From positions 1 to 64,000 of the forward strand of contig JAHRAQ010000001.1 in NCBI GenBank assembly GCA_020027205.1: DNA of 64,000 nt, in the 5' to 3' direction. The notes beneath the pieces are model-generated. The model worked only from the letters and a program-made list of their open reading frames with translations. It was not told the DNA's origin and did not search any database. This DNA is from Nitrospirales bacterium (GTDB lineage: Bacteria > Nitrospirota > Nitrospiria > Nitrospirales > UBA8639). Both the position numbers and the translations under genes were made by a program. This document shows, one piece after another, positions 33,369 through 42,540 of this stretch. The stretch's first letter is position 1, and the number at the start of each line of letters is the position of its first letter.

Positions 33369-34056
33369 ACAGTTTGTGCAGGGTGGCGGGGTTCACGCCC
33401 ATCCAGTACAACCCGCGGAGCAGCCACATGCGCAGAATGGTGCGCAGGACGCCCTGCCGCTCCCATCGTCGAAACGACGTGGTCACCCTGGCCCGCAGAG
33501 CCGCCACGGAGCCGGCCCGTTTGAGGCGCCGCATCAATTCGATGTCTTCCATCAGGGGAATGTCGGCAAACCCGTCGAGATCCTCAAACACGGCGCGGCG
33601 GGCAAACATCGCCTGGTCGCCCGTGGCAATCCCCGACCATCGTGACCGCCAGTTGATCATGCGGCTGACGAGCCAGGCCCACCCCCGGTCATCGTCGAAC
33701 CGCACGTCGAACCGCCCCCCGATGTGCCGGGCATTGTCCATGACCCGTTCGATTTCATGGCGGGCCTCCTGCGGCAGCCGCGTGTCCGCGTGGAGAAACA
33801 GCAGGACGTCGGATTGCGCCCGCCCCGCGCCGGCGTTCATCTGCCGCGCGCGTCCCTGTTCCGATTCCATGACCACGGCGGGTCGCCGGCTCAACCCCGG
33901 CAACTGGCTCCGCGCCACGGGCACCGTCTGGTCGCGGCTGCCCCCGTCCACGATGATGACTTCGTCGACTTGAAGTTGCCGGACCGAAAGGAGCGTCCGC
34001 GAGAGCGTGCGTTCTTCGTCCAGGGTCGGAATAATAATCGCGATGGAGGCGGGCAT
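33352..34056 (-). CDS. TIGR04283-type family 2 glycosyltransferase
   Basis: 234 aa GT-A glycosyltransferase. IAIIIPTLDEERTLSRTL is at the N terminus, VDGGSRDQTV carries the nucleotide-binding aspartate, FLHADTRLP carries a DxD-like motif, and DIPLMEDIELMRRLKR is the acceptor-region ED motif. The C terminus is short and without clear membrane helices. It is upstream of and overlaps the TIGR04282 gene, so both are likely translated together. It is the last host-like gene before an AT-richer block. Confidence 0.92.
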   Translation of the reverse strand: MPASIAIIIPTLDEERTLSRTLLSVRQLQVDEVIIVDGGSRDQTVPVARSQLPGLSRRPAVVMESEQGRARQMNAGAGRAQSDVLLFLHADTRLPQEARHEIERVMDNARHIGGRFDVRFDDDRGWAWLVSRMINWRSRWSGIATGDQAMFARRAVFEDLDGFADIPLMEDIELMRRLKRAGSVAALRARVTTSFRRWERQGVLRTILRMWLLRGLYWMGVNPATLHKLYAAIR

Positions 34057-34175
34057 ATTTCGTTGCTGTTTCTTTTATCATCTTGCATGATCGATTAGGA
34101 AGGTAGCTTTCGGTCCTTTTTCCTCTGGTAGTTACGCTACAATTAAGTAATAAGATGTCGATATATTTTCTTGAT

Positions 34176-35135
34176 CTACCCCAATGATTTTTTCTTTTTC
34201 TGAATTAATCTCATATTCACCTTCGCGTCATCTGTATCACCAAAAAAGTATCTGTCAAATGCACGGGCGTGACTAGTTTCCCCTTCTCTGAATATTGCTT
34301 GTATCCAAATAACCAATTCACGAAAAGGTTCTTTGCAATCCCTTTCTGCGCAATACTCACCTTCGTCAGCCGACCATACGCTCTGCCATTTTTGTTCACC
34401 CGTATTTCTTTTTACCAGAACCCAGTTTTTACTTGTGTCCGACCATTCTTTACATAAGTATTCACGGCTTAAGTTGCCCCATGTTAATAGACTTCCCTGC
34501 AGAACAGCCACAAAGTTAGGAAGCAGAACATCATCTCGTTCATATGCCATTCCCTTGAAATGCTCTACATATGTTTCGCGATCCATTCCGATCTTATCTG
34601 CCAATACGAATCCAAATATCTTATTTGTATTTTTCGTTTCACCAATCGTCAAGATCTCATGCTCTTGTATATTTCCATAACGTCTGGTCATTTCTATACC
34701 CTCTCCCGTTTCAGGCGCTGGTATCGAATGAAATATTTTGCTACGAACAAGACGCTTTACAGATTCTATTTTCTTGAAACTATCATCCAAGGAATTTTTA
34801 TCTAGAATGCTTTTTATTTCCCCCACAGCAATTACGCCTTCACATGGGTAGTAGGTAGTCTCAGGTGTGTTATTGATTGAAAATATAGGGCAAATATCTC
34901 TCTCGTATAAGACTATATCCACCTGTCGGCTGGTTCCACCATTACTGTCAATTACAAAACCCGACCCTACTCCAATCCCACGCGGAAGTATTTGTTCCAA
35001 TTGACCTCTGGTCGCTTTTTCCATTGCGGCCCCCACTGCGCTGGGGGATGTTGCTTTTCTCGCTCTCTCGAATTCCTCCACCATCTTCCTACCTACGGCA
35101 GCAACGAATTCACATGCATCAAATTGCTTTTCCAT
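34176..35135 (-). CDS. DUF6602-like protein with possible nuclease fold
   Basis: 319 aa, AT-richer than the flanking host genes. An N-terminal helix (FVAAVGRKMVEEFERARKA) leads to GIGVGSGFVIDSNGGTSRQVDIVLYE and then CEGVIAVGEIKSIL. The Asp in QVDIV and the Glu/Lys in GEIKS have the spacing of a PD-(D/E)XK nuclease core. Known DUF6602 proteins are uncharacterised but are reported near restriction systems. It is adjacent to an R-M pair, 88 bp from the endonuclease candidate. Defence role is inferred. Confidence 0.75.
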   Translation of the reverse strand: MEKQFDACEFVAAVGRKMVEEFERARKATSPSAVGAAMEKATRGQLEQILPRGIGVGSGFVIDSNGGTSRQVDIVLYERDICPIFSINNTPETTYYPCEGVIAVGEIKSILDKNSLDDSFKKIESVKRLVRSKIFHSIPAPETGEGIEMTRRYGNIQEHEILTIGETKNTNKIFGFVLADKIGMDRETYVEHFKGMAYERDDVLLPNFVAVLQGSLLTWGNLSREYLCKEWSDTSKNWVLVKRNTGEQKWQSVWSADEGEYCAERDCKEPFRELVIWIQAIFREGETSHARAFDRYFFGDTDDAKVNMRLIQKKKKSLG

Positions 35136-35223
35136 CTCTACCGTGGCAATCCCGCTGTTTTTGAAAAATCAACTGAATATAAATACATCACGTCCCCTGG
35201 TTTATGGAACTAGGGCGTAGATA

Positions 35224-35985
35224 TCACGCTGACCGCTGTACGACTTCCCACTCAACATGCACAGTACAAACATCAAGGTTGATCTGCTTGACGGTAATTT
35301 TCGCATCGGATCGATCCAAAGACACACGAGCGGCAACGTCGTGTCCTCCATAGGAACAATCGATGGTTGGCCCATCGGCATTGAACGACGACAAGGGCGC
35401 ATTCTGCAGGGATTGAAATATTTCGGTCGGTATTTCGACGAGCTGATATTCAGATGGAGCACCCTGTCCCCTGTGAAATGCTCGCAACATCATAATAGAG
35501 TCCACTGCATTCATGTATTCTTGGAACAGGGCAAGAGTCCGCTCCCGGCGTTGTTTCGCTGTGCGCATATCCTGAATCCAAGCAGCCTCGGTCAACTTCG
35601 AGATATGTACTGTGGTGCGAGAAAGTCGCTGTGCAGACGTCGATTTCAACGATAACTTCAATCTGGAGGAACTACCGTGCTTAACATTTAGGTCTAGAAA
35701 CCTTTGGATTCCCGAAACAGGACACTCCGTCGCCCAACCGACAGACTCGCACGCATTGCGGAAGACCGTTTCGAACCCTCTTTGCTCAAGCGGTTGTGTT
35801 GTTGTCGCGTGGTGTACAGAAATCGCTAGACCAAAATATTCAATCCAGTCAACGGGTAGCCATGTTTTCTGCTTGTTTACTTTCGCCTGCGGAGGCACAG
35901 AAAGTGATTCCACCATTCTGGCAACAAACCGGATTCCCGTCGGCGAAAGCGTGTCCAGTCGATCTTTAAGCTCGGCGAGTGTCAC
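35224..35985 (-). CDS. Probable type II restriction endonuclease
   Basis: 253 aa, GTG start overlapping the methyltransferase stop as GTGA, so the two are translationally coupled. The sequence is not one I can match firmly. A segment RFLDLNVKHGSSSRLKLSLKSTS, near residue 90, has the D...x-L-K order of a PD-(D/E)XK site. Size, the HHATTTQPLEQRGFETVF region and the terminal CTVHVEWE remind me of the SmaI/XcyI group, a guess to be tested. Its position next to an orphan-like methyltransferase is the main evidence. Confidence 0.7.
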   Translation of the reverse strand: MTLAELKDRLDTLSPTGIRFVARMVESLSVPPQAKVNKQKTWLPVDWIEYFGLAISVHHATTTQPLEQRGFETVFRNACESVGWATECPVSGIQRFLDLNVKHGSSSRLKLSLKSTSAQRLSRTTVHISKLTEAAWIQDMRTAKQRRERTLALFQEYMNAVDSIMMLRAFHRGQGAPSEYQLVEIPTEIFQSLQNAPLSSFNADGPTIDCSYGGHDVAARVSLDRSDAKITVKQINLDVCTVHVEWEVVQRSA

Positions 35986-36935
35986 AAACGTTCAAGCCTG
36001 CGTTGCATCAAACTGATGAAATCTGACTTCAATTCAATGCCAATCCATCGTCTTTTCATGCACTGCGCTACCAACAATGTCGTCCCTGAGCCAGCATAGG
36101 GATCAAGAACAAAATCACCTGGCTTGCTTGTCATCTTCACACAGCGTTGAGCCAAGGCTACCGGCATGACAGCCGGATGATTGTCAAATGCACCATTGAT
36201 AGGCTTCCGGGGTTCCGTGGGAATTTCCCAAGTCGTCCGAAGACGGCGCCCATTCGGTCCACGGACAGCATCGACATCATAATAGTAGTCCTTGTTTTTC
36301 GACAGGAGAAACAACGTTTCGTGCGCCTTTGTAGGACGATCCCGGACAGATTCAGGGTAAGCATTCGGCTTACTCCAGATGATTTCTGACCGTAGCCACC
36401 ACCCGGAGTTCTGTAATGCAAACGCCAGCCTCCAAGGAAGTCCTATCAGATCCTTGGGCTTGAGTCCGTCCGGCGTCGTAGGACGCACGGACATCGCTCT
36501 TTGGCGGTTCTTCTTGTCTGGAACACGATACCGGCGACCCCCTGAGGTATAGGCATCACCCACATTCAACCAGACAGTACCGTCTGCCGTAAGAACATGC
36601 CGCACCTTGTCAAAGGTTTTCACTATTCCAACAAGATAGTCTGTAAGGGATTCGTCGCATCCTATTTGCTGGTCAACTTCGTAATCTCTCAGAGACCAGT
36701 ACGGAGGAGATGTCACCACCGTCTGAATACTGTTTTCAGGAAGGATGTCCAGTGCATCAAATGCGTGCCCTTGGATGAGCACGGGTCGATTAAGTGAAAC
36801 AATAGGTTTTTTGTTCGCCGCAATAGAAAGAAAACTTTTTGAGGACAAAGAGGTTGATCGACGGTTACGATGGGGCCGCGCATTTAAGCTATCATCGTTA
36901 GACACCAAGAGTTGGTCTATAGGAGTGAAGGACAT
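35982..36935 (-). CDS. DNA methyltransferase, beta class (probably N4-cytosine)
   Basis: 317 aa. The catalytic motif IV TSPPYWSLRDYE lies near residue 76. The SAM-binding motif I FVLDPYAGSGTTLLVAQ lies near residue 280, an order diagnostic of beta-class enzymes. The SPPY form is most common in N4-methylcytosine methyltransferases, but N6-adenine members exist. The intervening region KAHETLFLLSKNKDYYYDVDAVRGP is usual for such enzymes. It heads a two-gene R-M operon. The N-terminal 40 residues are Ser/Asn/Arg-rich. Confidence 0.92.
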   Translation of the reverse strand: MSFTPIDQLLVSNDDSLNARPHRNRRSTSLSSKSFLSIAANKKPIVSLNRPVLIQGHAFDALDILPENSIQTVVTSPPYWSLRDYEVDQQIGCDESLTDYLVGIVKTFDKVRHVLTADGTVWLNVGDAYTSGGRRYRVPDKKNRQRAMSVRPTTPDGLKPKDLIGLPWRLAFALQNSGWWLRSEIIWSKPNAYPESVRDRPTKAHETLFLLSKNKDYYYDVDAVRGPNGRRLRTTWEIPTEPRKPINGAFDNHPAVMPVALAQRCVKMTSKPGDFVLDPYAGSGTTLLVAQCMKRRWIGIELKSDFISLMQRRLERL

Positions 36936-37135
36936 GACGCAAAATCACTACCAGATTGAGCAATGACGCAAGCCACCAACTAACTCATAAGGACTTACAC
37001 TTCAAGTCATTAGCAAGATGCACAGATATAAAATCCTGTTTCCACTCGGCAGAGGGTACCAGCACTCTGATCAAAATCTTCGTCATTCCTGAGAAACTTT
37101 CCAACCCGATCAAAACAGAACACGGGCTCACGATT

Positions 37136-37609
37136 CTACGACGGCTTGGACGGTTTCATGGGATTCTGAAACATAAAATACACCACCATCGCGATCGTGC
37201 CCCAGTAAATCACGGTTTTGTGCCACGGCAGCACGGCGCCCAGTTCGTAGAATCCCACCGCGCAGATGACGGAGAAGGCGATGACCAGATACCGGACGAC
37301 GGGGATTTTCACGGACGAATGCGCCCACAGGGCCAGCCCCGCAAAATACAGGATCATGGGAAAGATCGAAATTTCCGCGCCGGTGCTGCTCGACAGGAAG
37401 ACCTGAATAAACCCCACAAAGACCATGGCGGAGCCGACCATCTTCATGGCCACCTTCATCTGGAGGGCTTCGTGCGTTTCCTGATCCACCTCCGGTTCCG
37501 CGCGCGCCGGCCCCACGGGCACGCCGGGCACCTGACGTCCCGGCGTCTCGCGTGAGTCGTCCGCGCGCCCATGCGCGTCCCCGGTCTGCCGTTCGGGTTC
37601 CTGTGCCAT
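37136..37609 (-). CDS. Small integral membrane protein of unknown function
   Basis: 157 aa. The first 45 residues are hydrophilic and Pro/Glu/Gly-rich. Four hydrophobic segments follow (MKMVGSAMVFVGFIQVFL, IFPMILYFAGLALWAHSS, YLVIAFSVICAVGFYEL, IYWGTIAMVVYFMFQ). No motif is recognisable. It begins 8 bp after the dCTP deaminase stop; a GTG at 37624 would overlap that gene. GC-rich codon use shows it belongs to the host, so the AT-rich block ends at about 37.1 kb. Confidence 0.75.
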   Translation of the reverse strand: MAQEPERQTGDAHGRADDSRETPGRQVPGVPVGPARAEPEVDQETHEALQMKVAMKMVGSAMVFVGFIQVFLSSSTGAEISIFPMILYFAGLALWAHSSVKIPVVRYLVIAFSVICAVGFYELGAVLPWHKTVIYWGTIAMVVYFMFQNPMKPSKPS

Positions 37610-37617
37610 GTGCCGCC

Positions 37618-38769
37618 CTACCACTTGAAATGTTTGCTCAACGTGAGACCCTGCTGGTGATAACTGGACCCGATGCCCGCCCCGTACAGGCGTTCCGGCA
37701 ACGCGAGCATTTTCTCATACGTGACTTTGAAAAACGTCTGGCCGTCGTGAATCATAAACGGCACGTCATGCGGCCGTACTTCCAACACGACCTGCGTGCC
37801 GTGACGCGCCCCGTCGCCGGCCCCAAACCCCGGATCAAAGAAGCCGGCATAATGGGTGCGCAGTTCACCGCACGCGGCTTCATACGCGACCATCTCCGTC
37901 GCATATCCCGCCGATACCTTAATGCGTTCTTTTGACGCAAGGATGTAAAACTCCTGCGGTTCCAGCACGAGCGCGTCATTGGTGTGCCGGTAAATCGGTT
38001 CCCAGAAATCATGCGCCGCGTAATGTCCGGTTTTTGAGAGATCCACCACGTGGCTGTTTTTTTTCGCCCGATAGCCCACAACGGGGCCGGCGTCTCCGTT
38101 CCCGCGCAAATCGATTCGCAGAAACATCCCCTGATCCACGCGAATCTCCCCGGGAGTCAGCGGGGCGTTCTTCTCGCTGTTGTCATACAGCAACGGTTCC
38201 CGGGCGTGGAGTTTCAGCAGTTGCGTGTCCGAAATGACCGACTGACCTTTGACCAGGCGAAGTTGGTTCAACGCCAGACCCGTCCGAACTTTAATGGTAA
38301 AGGAGAGCGGGACAATCTCCAGATAGAGCGGGCCGTGATACCCCTGACGCACTTCATCAAACCCCACGTTGAGGTCGGTGATCATGCGGGTAAAAATATC
38401 CAGCCGCCCCGTGGAACTTTTGGGATTGGCCCGCCCGCGAATGTCTTTCGGCAGGGACAGCGTTTCCAACAAAGGCACCAGATAGACGTGGCCTTTTTCC
38501 AGGATGCCCTTGTCGCCGGTGAGGTCAATGTCATACATGACCAGGTGATCGGATTGGTAAAGATTGAGCACATTTAAACGGGTGTCGATATTGGAGTTTT
38601 CAGGATGAAAACTGCTTCGCAGGCGGTAGGCTTTTGTGCCGAGACGAAGATCCAGACTGGCCGGTTGGATCTGGCCGTCCTCAATCGCGGGAGACGCCGA
38701 GATGGCCCCCTCGCGCATCAGGCGCCTGATCTCGCAGTCGGGAAGAATGCCTCCCTTCACGGCGTCCAT
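37618..38769 (-). CDS. dcd: 2'-deoxycytidine 5'-triphosphate deaminase, long form
   Basis: 383 aa, twice the length of the E. coli enzyme, as in the DCD_N-type proteins that carry two dUTPase-like folds. The first fold includes QPASLDLRLG and RANPKSSTGRLDIFTR, the active-site serine/arginine/glutamate region. The second has HYAGFFDPGFGAG and HDGQTFFKVTYEKM. Converts dCTP to dUTP for thymidylate synthesis. It ends close to the membrane-protein gene and begins 2 bp after kamA. Confidence 0.92.
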   Translation of the reverse strand: MDAVKGGILPDCEIRRLMREGAISASPAIEDGQIQPASLDLRLGTKAYRLRSSFHPENSNIDTRLNVLNLYQSDHLVMYDIDLTGDKGILEKGHVYLVPLLETLSLPKDIRGRANPKSSTGRLDIFTRMITDLNVGFDEVRQGYHGPLYLEIVPLSFTIKVRTGLALNQLRLVKGQSVISDTQLLKLHAREPLLYDNSEKNAPLTPGEIRVDQGMFLRIDLRGNGDAGPVVGYRAKKNSHVVDLSKTGHYAAHDFWEPIYRHTNDALVLEPQEFYILASKERIKVSAGYATEMVAYEAACGELRTHYAGFFDPGFGAGDGARHGTQVVLEVRPHDVPFMIHDGQTFFKVTYEKMLALPERLYGAGIGSSYHQQGLTLSKHFKW

Positions 38770-38771
38770 GG

Positions 38772-39902
38772 TCAGTCGTCCATCATGCCGCTGCTACAGA
38801 GGTCTCCCGGCACGGACGCGCCCACCATGGGAAGGGGCCGCGCGCGGCGCCGGTCGGGCTGGCCGGGCTGGGGATAGTGGTAGGTTTTGTTTTCGTAATT
38901 TTTCAGCACGGCGCCGTTGTCATCGAGATTCAGCAGATATTCATTGGGCAACAGCGGGATTTTTCCCCCGCCGCCCGGCGCGTCGATCACAAAATGCGGG
39001 ATGGCCATGCCGCTGGTGTGGCCCTGGAGCGCCTGAATGATTTTCAGGCCGGTTTCCACGCTGGTGCGAAAGTGGTTGGTCCCCCTGGTCAGATCGGCCT
39101 GATACAAATAGTAGGGCTTCACGCGGGCCAGCAGCAACTGATGCATCAGTTGTTTCATAATGTCCGGGTCGTCGTTCACCCCTTTCAACAACACGGTTTG
39201 CGCGCCCAGCGGCACCCCGGCGTCGGCCAGACGTCCGCAGGCCTCCTTGACCTCCGGCGTGAGTTCGTCGGGATGGTTGAAATGCAGATTCATGTAGACC
39301 GGATGATAGCGTTTCACAATCTCGCACAGCCGGGGGGTGATGCGCTGCGGCAGCGTCCCGGGCACGCGCGATCCGAACCGGATAAGTTCCAGATGCGGAA
39401 TGGCGCGCAATGCTTTCAGAATGCGTTCGATCAGATGATCCGGCAGCAACAGCGGGTCGCCGCCCGACAGAATGACGTCCCGCACTTCCGTGTGATCACG
39501 AAGCCACGCCACGGCCCGGTCCAGTTCGCCTTTTTTCAGAAATCCCGGTTTGCCGACGAGGCGTTTGCGCGTACAAAACCGGCAGTAAATCGGGCATTGA
39601 TTGGTGACCATCAACAACACACGGTCGGGATAGCGGTGCACCAGATGCGGTACGGGGCTGTCGGTGTCTTCCTCCAGAGGGTCGGCGGGCGCGTCGAAGT
39701 CCTCCATTTCGGCGGAGTCCGGGACCACCTGTTTCCAGATGGCGTCCCCTTTGCTCTTAATCGTACTCAACACCGTGGGAGTAATCCGCATGGGATACGG
39801 CCCCACGATGCGCTCCACCTCATCGGGGTCTACGTCCAGATGTTTGGCGAGATCTTTCGGTTTGGTGATGCTCTCGGCCAGAACCCGTTTCCAGTCATCC
39901 AT
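38772..39902 (-). CDS. kamA: KamA-family radical SAM aminomutase (lysine 2,3-aminomutase-like)
   Basis: 376 aa. The radical SAM cluster motif is NQCPIYCRFCTRKR near residue 105, SGGDPLLL binds SAM, and the PLP lysine lies in DAPGGGGKIPLLPNEY near 335. In the family, the enzyme makes beta-lysine, used as an osmolyte precursor (AblA) or for EF-P modification. A related enzyme acts on glutamate. Neither ablB nor epmA lies nearby, so the use is unclear. It is preceded by the ATP-grasp-like gene and followed by dcd. Confidence 0.92.
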   Translation of the reverse strand: MDDWKRVLAESITKPKDLAKHLDVDPDEVERIVGPYPMRITPTVLSTIKSKGDAIWKQVVPDSAEMEDFDAPADPLEEDTDSPVPHLVHRYPDRVLLMVTNQCPIYCRFCTRKRLVGKPGFLKKGELDRAVAWLRDHTEVRDVILSGGDPLLLPDHLIERILKALRAIPHLELIRFGSRVPGTLPQRITPRLCEIVKRYHPVYMNLHFNHPDELTPEVKEACGRLADAGVPLGAQTVLLKGVNDDPDIMKQLMHQLLLARVKPYYLYQADLTRGTNHFRTSVETGLKIIQALQGHTSGMAIPHFVIDAPGGGGKIPLLPNEYLLNLDDNGAVLKNYENKTYHYPQPGQPDRRRARPLPMVGASVPGDLCSSGMMDD

Positions 39903-39965
39903 GAATCATTCCTCGCAAAGAGAAAGAGGCGCGGGCGCGAAGGACGGCATGAGACGGCGCCGGAC

Positions 39966-41435
39966 TCATCGCGTCACAGGGTCTTCGGCGGACAGCGCGC
40001 ACGGCGCCAGCACGGCATCGCGCATTCCGTGAATCACTTTTTTGTCCATGGGGCACACGGTGGCCAGAATCCCGCCGAGGGTCACCTCGTCGCCGGACGC
40101 AAAATAATAGGGAGACAGGCGCGCCCGGCCCGTCATGGGCGTCATCCGCTCCGTCTGCGCGTCCAGCCAGGTCATCGCGCAGGCGCGCCCTTTGTGAAAG
40201 ACTTGCAGAACGTAGGGCGTCGAATCGAAGGAAGCCATCGCCCGCTCCAGAGCCGCCGCCCACTCCGATTGCGGACAATCATGGCCCACGATCACCCCGC
40301 GACTGCCCCAGGCCAGGTCGGAAAACCCCGACGGCTTCAACACCAATCGCCGTTGTTTCTGCCGCGCGTGGGCCAGTTGCCGCCAGTCGGACACAGCCTT
40401 CCCTTCCAGCGTGAGATTCGGAATGATCGCGAAGGGAGGCACGGGACGCGGGTCCACGATCCAGGTGCCGGGGGTCAGATGCAAGAGACTTTGGAAATCC
40501 TCCACGCCAAGCGCGTCGGCCCAGAATCCTTCCAGGAGAGGATGATGCAAAAGCGCAAAACCCAGTTTCTCCTCCATCCACGGCTTGAACGGCGGCGTCA
40601 CGCTCACCCGCCCCTTTTTGACGCTGTACATGAGCAACTCGGCTTTGGGAATATTTTTGAGATCAAACAGTTCAAAGAACCGATAGAGATGCGAGACGGG
40701 CATCTCTCCGGACGGCGTCGCCGCGAACAGCATGTCCTCGGTGAACCGAAGGTCGCGGGGATGCACGCACCAGGCGTCCATGCCCTCCGCGCGCAATCGG
40801 GACGCCATCCAGGTCATTTCTTCGCGATAATCCGCCGCCTCGTCGGACACGACAATGGCAACGCCGCCCGCGGTCCCGCCGGCGCGTTCCCGGAATAGTT
40901 GGGCGAAGCCGCGCGTCATGCCGTCGGCGCCGCCGACCGGCGCCTCTCCGAACTCGCCATAGGCCCGCGACAAACTGTCCGTCAGCCCGATGCCGCCCGG
41001 CACGGCGTCCAGTTCCGTCATCACCATGCCGGTCCCGGTCAGCATCACGTCGGGGCGAATCACGCGGGGCACCGCCTCGCGAAAACGTTTCATGCGCGCG
41101 TAGTCCAGCAGCGCGTCCGGCTTGCCCTGGTCAAGATAGCGGTGCACCCAGGCGGGTTGCGCGCCTTTGAGACTGTCGAGATACAGGCGATTTAGAGCCT
41201 TGGAAAATAACCAGAGCCGGGGGCCCAACTCCTGAAAGAACGACACCTCGCTCCCGGTCAACGGAAACGGCACGGGCGAGAGACGCCAGGACGGCCCGGC
41301 CTGCGGGGGCATAATCCCCGCCTCCTGAAGGGCATGGTGGACGAATCTGCAACGCCGCCGTTCGTCCTGAAGACGGTCGGCGGCGCCGGGCGACACGACG
41401 GAAGGGGCCAGCGCGTCTGAAAGCGTAGGGGGCAT
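39966..41435 (-). CDS. ATP-grasp-like protein of unknown function
   Basis: 489 aa from the ATG at 41435; the open frame extends 23 residues further without a ribosome-binding site. The central VMTELDAVPGGIGLTDSLS and the late RRLVLKPSGFSDLAWGSRGVIVGHD, then YVLQVFHKG, resemble an ATP-grasp nucleotide site. The order is like circularly permuted or glutathionylspermidine-synthase-type enzymes. No substrate motif is recognisable. It lies 63 bp upstream of kamA in the same direction, so a carboxylate-amine ligase acting on a KamA product is possible but unproven. Confidence 0.7.
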   Translation of the reverse strand: MPPTLSDALAPSVVSPGAADRLQDERRRCRFVHHALQEAGIMPPQAGPSWRLSPVPFPLTGSEVSFFQELGPRLWLFSKALNRLYLDSLKGAQPAWVHRYLDQGKPDALLDYARMKRFREAVPRVIRPDVMLTGTGMVMTELDAVPGGIGLTDSLSRAYGEFGEAPVGGADGMTRGFAQLFRERAGGTAGGVAIVVSDEAADYREEMTWMASRLRAEGMDAWCVHPRDLRFTEDMLFAATPSGEMPVSHLYRFFELFDLKNIPKAELLMYSVKKGRVSVTPPFKPWMEEKLGFALLHHPLLEGFWADALGVEDFQSLLHLTPGTWIVDPRPVPPFAIIPNLTLEGKAVSDWRQLAHARQKQRRLVLKPSGFSDLAWGSRGVIVGHDCPQSEWAAALERAMASFDSTPYVLQVFHKGRACAMTWLDAQTERMTPMTGRARLSPYYFASGDEVTLGGILATVCPMDKKVIHGMRDAVLAPCALSAEDPVTR

Positions 41436-41607
41436 GGTCTTTCGGCTGAACGATGCGCCATGAGAGCGGGTCGCCGGCACGAATCCCGGTGACGTGATGC
41501 GCATGGCACACCGTCACACAACAGACTGATGGTACCACGGCCCTTTCGGAGAGACAAGCGAAGACCCCCGACGCGCGCGCCGGCACGCTCTGGAGCGGTT
41601 TTGCGCC

Positions 41608-41636
41608 TTGTCCCTCCCCGGCGCTCCACGTATAAT
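41608..41636 (+). promoter_or_regulatory. Sigma-70-type promoter for the MoxR ATPase gene
   Basis: TTGTCC (41608-41613), 17-bp spacer, perfect TATAAT (41631-41636); coding start 52 bp downstream. Confidence 0.72.
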
Positions 41637-41688
41637 GCCCCCCGCCGGCGAACCGTGAGTCCGCCGCCGGACGAAGGAGACAGACCGC

Positions 41689-42501
41689 GTGAAGGGACAG
41701 GAAACCGACATCGAGCAATACCGGGTGCGCGACGAGCCGTTTTATGAGGAAGTCAACGGCGAAGTCGGGCTGGCCACCCTCGCGGCCGCTCATCATCTGC
41801 CGGTGATGCTGAAAGGCCCGACCGGCTGCGGAAAGACGCGCTTTGTGCAACATATGGCGTACCGGCTGGGGCGTCCGCTCATTACGGTCGCCTGCCACGA
41901 GGATTTGACCGCGTCCGACCTGGTCGGCCGGTATCTCCTCAAGGGCGAAGACACCGTGTGGATTGACGGGCCGCTGACCCTCGGCGTGAAACACGGCGCC
42001 ATCGTGTATCTGGATGAAATCGTCGAAGCCAGAAAGGACACGACGGTGATTGTGCATCCGTTGAGCGACGACCGGCGATTTCTCCCCCTCGAAAAACGCG
42101 GGCGGATTGTCGAGGCGGCAGACGACTTCATGCTCGTGATTTCCTACAATCCCGGTTACCAGAGCGTGCTGAAAGAATTAAAACAGAGCACCAGGCAGCG
42201 GTTTCTGGCGATTGAGTTCACGTATCCGCCGGCCGGAATTGAAACGACCATCATCCGGCACGAAGCGGGCGTCTCCGCCGAGGTGGCGCAGAAACTCGTG
42301 AAACTCGGCGGCAAGGTCCGGTCATTGCGCAGTCACGGGCTTGAAGAAGGCGTGAGCACGCGGCTGCTCATTTACGCCGGCGCCCTGATACGGCAAGGCG
42401 TCGCCCCGGAGCGGGCCTGCGACACCGCGGTGATTCAGCCCATCACCGACGACGCCGACATGCACCGCAGTATGCGGGAACTGGTGAAGGCGATTTTTTA
42501 A
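41689..42501 (+). CDS. MoxR/CbbQ-type AAA+ ATPase
   Basis: 270 aa. Walker [11 protein letters not shown] near residue 43, Walker [14 protein letters not shown] near 104, sensor 1 VISYNPGYQ near 149. The overall pattern matches the CbbQ/NirQ/NorQ subgroup that activates Rubisco or denitrification enzymes with a VWA-domain partner. No VWA gene is adjacent. GTG start at 41689 follows GAAGGAGAC. Client protein unknown. Confidence 0.92.
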   Translation: MKGQETDIEQYRVRDEPFYEEVNGEVGLATLAAAHHLPVMLKGPTGCGKTRFVQHMAYRLGRPLITVACHEDLTASDLVGRYLLKGEDTVWIDGPLTLGVKHGAIVYLDEIVEARKDTTVIVHPLSDDRRFLPLEKRGRIVEAADDFMLVISYNPGYQSVLKELKQSTRQRFLAIEFTYPPAGIETTIIRHEAGVSAEVAQKLVKLGGKVRSLRSHGLEEGVSTRLLIYAGALIRQGVAPERACDTAVIQPITDDADMHRSMRELVKAIF

Positions 42502-42540
42502 GGCCTGACTCGCGCGGCGCCGACGCCACCGACACAACTT

